Of a stretch of 15,124 nucleotides of DNA, positions 9,101-13,049 are shown piece after piece (the stretch's first letter is position 1; the number at the start of each line of letters is the position of its first letter). The notes under the pieces are model-generated. The model was not told the origin of the DNA. It saw only the letters and a list, made by a program, of their open reading frames with translations, and searched no databases. Made by a program: the position numbers and the translations under genes. This DNA is from Baffinella frigidus (taxonomy: Eukaryota; Cryptophyceae; Cryptomonadales; Baffinellaceae), in contig MU646975.1 of NCBI GenBank assembly GCA_026770585.1, forward strand, positions 70,483-85,606. Reading direction: 5' to 3'.

Positions 9101-12100
9101 CTGAGACGAAGGGGTGATATCTTAGGGTGGTGAGAGGTGGGCTCTGGGAGGCGACACGCGAGAGCAGAAAGATGCTGTAGAGAGTCACCTACCCAGAGTC
9201 ATATATCACCGATTATACAACAGTATACGAAGATAAAACCTGTGTCCATCAATGCAGGACGCGACCAAAGCTGAGTTCGAGACGCTGACTGCGTCCATCA
9301 ATGCTGACTTCGTCCATCAAGTTGCATTGATGGACGAAGTGAATGCGTCCGGCAATTCATACTGCGTCCATCAATGCTGACTGTGTCCATCAATAAAACC
9401 TGCGTCCATCAATGCAGGACGCGACCAAAGCGGCGTTCGAGACGCTGACTGCGTCCATCAATTCGTCGACCCCAGAAGGGAAGATGACCCCCGAGGAGGT
9501 GGCCTACGGCTTTATCAAGGTGCCCTAAACCCTGAACCCTAAACCCTAAACCCTAAACCCTAAACCCTAAACCCTAAAACCTAAACCCTAAACCCTAAAC
9601 CCTAAACCCTAAACCCTAAACCCTAAACCCAAAACCCAAAACCCAAAACCCTAAACCCTAAACCCAAAACCCAAAACCCAAACCCCTAAACCCTAAACCC
9701 TGAACACTAAACCCTAAACACTGAACTCTAAACTCTAAACCCTAAACCTCAAACCCCAAACCCCAAACCCCAAACCCCAAACCCCAAACCCCAAACCCCA
9801 AACCCCAAACCCTATCCAGGTCGCGAACGAAGCGATGTGCCGTCCCATACGCGCGCTCGCGCACGCCAAAAGTGTCGGAAATCGGAGATCTTGCCATGCG
9901 CTACAACGTTGTTTTGTACCACGAAACACTTTTAGCGCGAAACGTTGCGTTTGAAATTCTCGTTTATGACCTGGCGTGGTGTGTGCGTCTCTGCAGGTTG
10001 CGAACGAAGCGATGTGCCGTCCCATACGCGCGCTCACGTCCGCGAGGGGCCACGACATCCGTCAGCACGTCCTCGCCTGCTTCGGTCCGTGCCGAACTAT
10101 ACAAATACCCACTTGTAAAACCGCACCGGTTCACGTCAGCGACTCCCGTACTGACCGGATATCCGTCAGCACGTCCTTGCCTGCTTCGGTCCGTGCCTCA
10201 ACTAATGACAGACCCGCTCTACAATGGCAACACCGTGTTGTTTCTGAAGCAGGGGCGTTGGGATGAGAGATATCACGCAACCGTCCACTCGGTGGGCTTC
10301 GAGGGTTTTGGATTTGATTTTGGGGCCGAATTCTGGGGTGTTATGTGACCAAATTTACACCAGAAAGTCCTGAAAGTTGATTATCTCTGGGCAAGTTGAC
10401 TTTTGTTGAAAGGTCCGAAGTCCACCGTGTGGGTGACCCTCCTGAAAGTTGATTATCTCTGGGCAAGTTGACTTTTGTTGAAAGGTCCGAAGTCCACCGT
10501 GTGGGTGACCCATCCTTCTCCTCTTTGCCCGCCTCCTCCTCCTCGGTCTTGGGGTTCTCGATCTTAGGTTCCTGTGCCTGCTTCTTCACCAACGTGTTTT
10601 GGTGTTTGGGGTTCAGTGCCGAACCTAATCTCGGAAGATCAATGAAGCAGTTGTGCACTTCTATGCTGAGAGAGAGAGAGAAAGAGCGAGAGAGAGACTA
10701 TCTTAGGCATGGGTTTTATGTCCATGATAGCACCAACCACCCTAACATGCCACACATAGAAGATACCATAGCATCAAACGTGCAAATTCATCAGTGATGT
10801 TCCGAAATGAAACCTCCCGGGAAAACCACACCGGTTCACGTCAGCGAATCCTTTGCTGACCGGACATTCTCATAGGGGAACGTCCCGAAAAACGGGTAAT
10901 TAAGCCTACAGTATTGCCTAAGGTAGGCCGTAGGGCCCTAGGGGGGGTCCTATAAAACGTTAGGTCCTAGGGATCCTACGGCCTACCGTAGAAAACGTTG
11001 GGTCCTAGGGGCCCTACGGCCTACCGTAGGCAATACCGTAGGCCTAACTACCCAGTTTCCAGGATGTGACCCTATTAATTCGTCAGCACGTCCTCGCATG
11101 CGGTCCGTGCACTCGAGAATGCTGGAGCACCCAACTTACAACCGGTGTGCCTTTACAAGTGGGCCTTTGTGTAGTAAATTCCGGGTTTGGTCACGTACCC
11201 GACCGATGTTCGGTAGGGTACATGACCAATCTCGCCCGTGCCTGGTACAAGCCCTTACAACCCCACATGTAAATAGAGAGCTCCAGCGTTCTCGAGAGGG
11301 TCCCGACCCCCTTGGGGGGGAAACCCGGTTCACGTCAGCGACCCCCTTACTGGCATGCTGCTGACCGCGGCTGTTGGGTGCAAGGGGGTAAAATAGATGG
11401 ACCCATCAAACAGATGGACCCGAAGCCCACTATGCGGCCTCTCGGGAACCCCACACCGGTTCACGCCCGCGACACCCACGTGACTCCCTTGCTGACCTAC
11501 GTGACTCCCTTGCTGACCGCGGCGGTTGGCTCCAGGGGGCGCGGGCGGTCAGCACGCGTGTGCCGTGGCACGTGCGCTCGGGATCCGGACGATTCTCGTG
11601 CACAGATACGCGTCGGTCTTGTCCGCGTACGGCCTGTTTCTTGCGGACGTGGCGGAGGAGGCCCAGGTCTGTCTAAGTGCGATTTGTTCTCGATTTTTTT
11701 GTGAGACGGCTCTTTTTTCGCTCGAACGTTGACGGGTTTGTACCGCACACCCAGCTTGTCAACTTGAGAATAGTCGGTCAACCCGAGTGAGGCAGAGCTA
11801 GGACCTCAGGCTGCGGAGGTGCAGGTTTATCTCCGTTCTCGAGTTGAGTCCATGACAAAATTTGTCAACTTAAGATCACGTGCCCACGAAAACGCTGGGA
11901 ATCCTAGCGTTCGGTCCTCAAGTTGATAAATTTTGCCCTAGACTCAACTCGAGACCGGCAATATCCGTAGATGATAAATTGCTTGTTGGCGACGAAAACT
12001 ACTACATGATCGGATCATATAAGTAATAGTAGAGCATTTGTGTAGTAAATTTCGTTGCGTTAAAAGCAACTAATCTTTACTTTCCTTGACACGCCAGTGT

Positions 12101-12835
12101 GATCACCTCGCACATGTTTTCAGTGTGATCACCTGCCGCAGGTTAGGGTTTAGGGTTGGCACCGATCGGCAGTCCGCCTCACCGACCAGGGCCCAGGCTA
12201 TGGGTGTCAGGTGGTCTTGTCCGCGTCCCTCGGGAACACTGAGGTTGAGGCTGGTTAGCCATATTAATAGGGTAACGGCCTGCAAATGGGGTAGTTAGGC
12301 CTACGGCATTGCCTAGGACCTCCTACCGTAGGCCGAGACTTTTTGGTCCCAGGATCCCTCGGCCTACGGTAGGAGGTCCTAGGCAATGCCGTATGCCTAA
12401 CTACCTCATGTTCAGGCCGTGAGCCTATGAATATGCGACTATTTCTTGCGGACGTGGCTGATGAGGCGCACCACTCGAGAATGGTGGAGGATCCTATTTA
12501 CATGTGGGGTTGTAAACATTTGTACCAGGATAAGGTAAAGTAACCTCCTGACTGTGCAATTTAAGCAGAGTCGCGTATCAAAAGTCAACTTGCCTTGAGG
12601 AAATTAAACTTAAGGACACACATTCGCACTTTTAAAAGCACTTCGGTTTTGAATAGGGCCCTCTAGCGTTCTCGTGTGGCAGGTCTGTCTCAGTGTAATC
12701 TGGTCTCAATTTTTTGTGAGACGGCTCTTTTTCGCTCGAACGTTGACGGGTTTGTACCGCACACCCACCTTGTCAACTTGAGAATAGTCTGCCAACCTGA
12801 GTGAGGCAGAGCTAGGAGACGTGCGGGGTTCTCTC

Positions 12836-12868
<33 letters not shown>

Positions 12869-13012
12869 GAGTGAGGCAGAGCTAGGGTTCAGGACGAATC
12901 CCCTGAGGAGCTGACCTTGACCAAGTAGGCCAGTAGACACACTCACACCCCTTCGAAGTGAAGTGTCAGACACACACACACACACACATACACATACACA
13001 TACACACACACG

Positions 13013-13049
<37 letters not shown>

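Larger units (their letters stand above)
6898..9417 (+). other. intron 7 (phase 0), repeat-filled
   Basis: 2.5 kb without a supported gene. In order: A element with nested B (6965-7250), G2 (7256-7385), a 36-bp tandem pair (7480-7557), an AACCAAA-type low-complexity tract (7780-7850), dispersed repeat F2 (7919-8106), short A-like element (8179-8280), B remnant (8315-8425), foldback M1 (8434-8599), two partial exon-H copies with minisatellites, a CpG-rich block (8880-9118) with no recognised content, and repeat E2 (9124-9238). Confidence 0.8.
9520..9996 (+). other. intron 8 (phase 0): telomere-like array, exon-I copy, TIR element
   Basis: After the donor GTGCCCTAAACCC, a CCCTAAA/CCCAAAA/CCCCAAA array fills 9523-9812. 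Then a partial copy of the next exon with its own acceptor (9820-9862) and an F-related TIR element (9862-9979) precede the true acceptor CTCTGCAG. Confidence 0.88.
10085..11535 (+). other. intron 9 (phase 1)
   Basis: 1.45 kb holding a copy of the exon-I 3' end (10161-10197), element B5 and its 72-bp tandem (10285-10511), an unassigned segment with an AG run (10512-10865), foldback C2 (10866-11079), another exon-I end copy (11080-11110), element A4 (11109-11299) and repeats of the acceptor region. Words like CCGGTTCACGTCAGCGA recur at about 10128, 10832 and 11328, with a diverged form near 11457. A diverged acceptor copy lies at 11357-11390. Confidence 0.82.

Noticed and set aside
8863-9117. 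Frame with FSPDGKRVL, like a WD40/TolB-type repeat
   Set aside because: A single short resemblance in CpG-rich sequence with no second repeat. Kept only as an unassigned block.
9820-9900. Upstream exon I copy as a mutually exclusive exon
   Set aside because: It lacks the second half (ARGHD...HVLACF) and any in-frame donor, and it runs into a repeat element.
10341-10658. Minus-strand Lys/Glu-rich frame
   Set aside because: Overlaps the B5 tandem, and the charged part comes from a CCTCCTCCTC tract. No gene structure.
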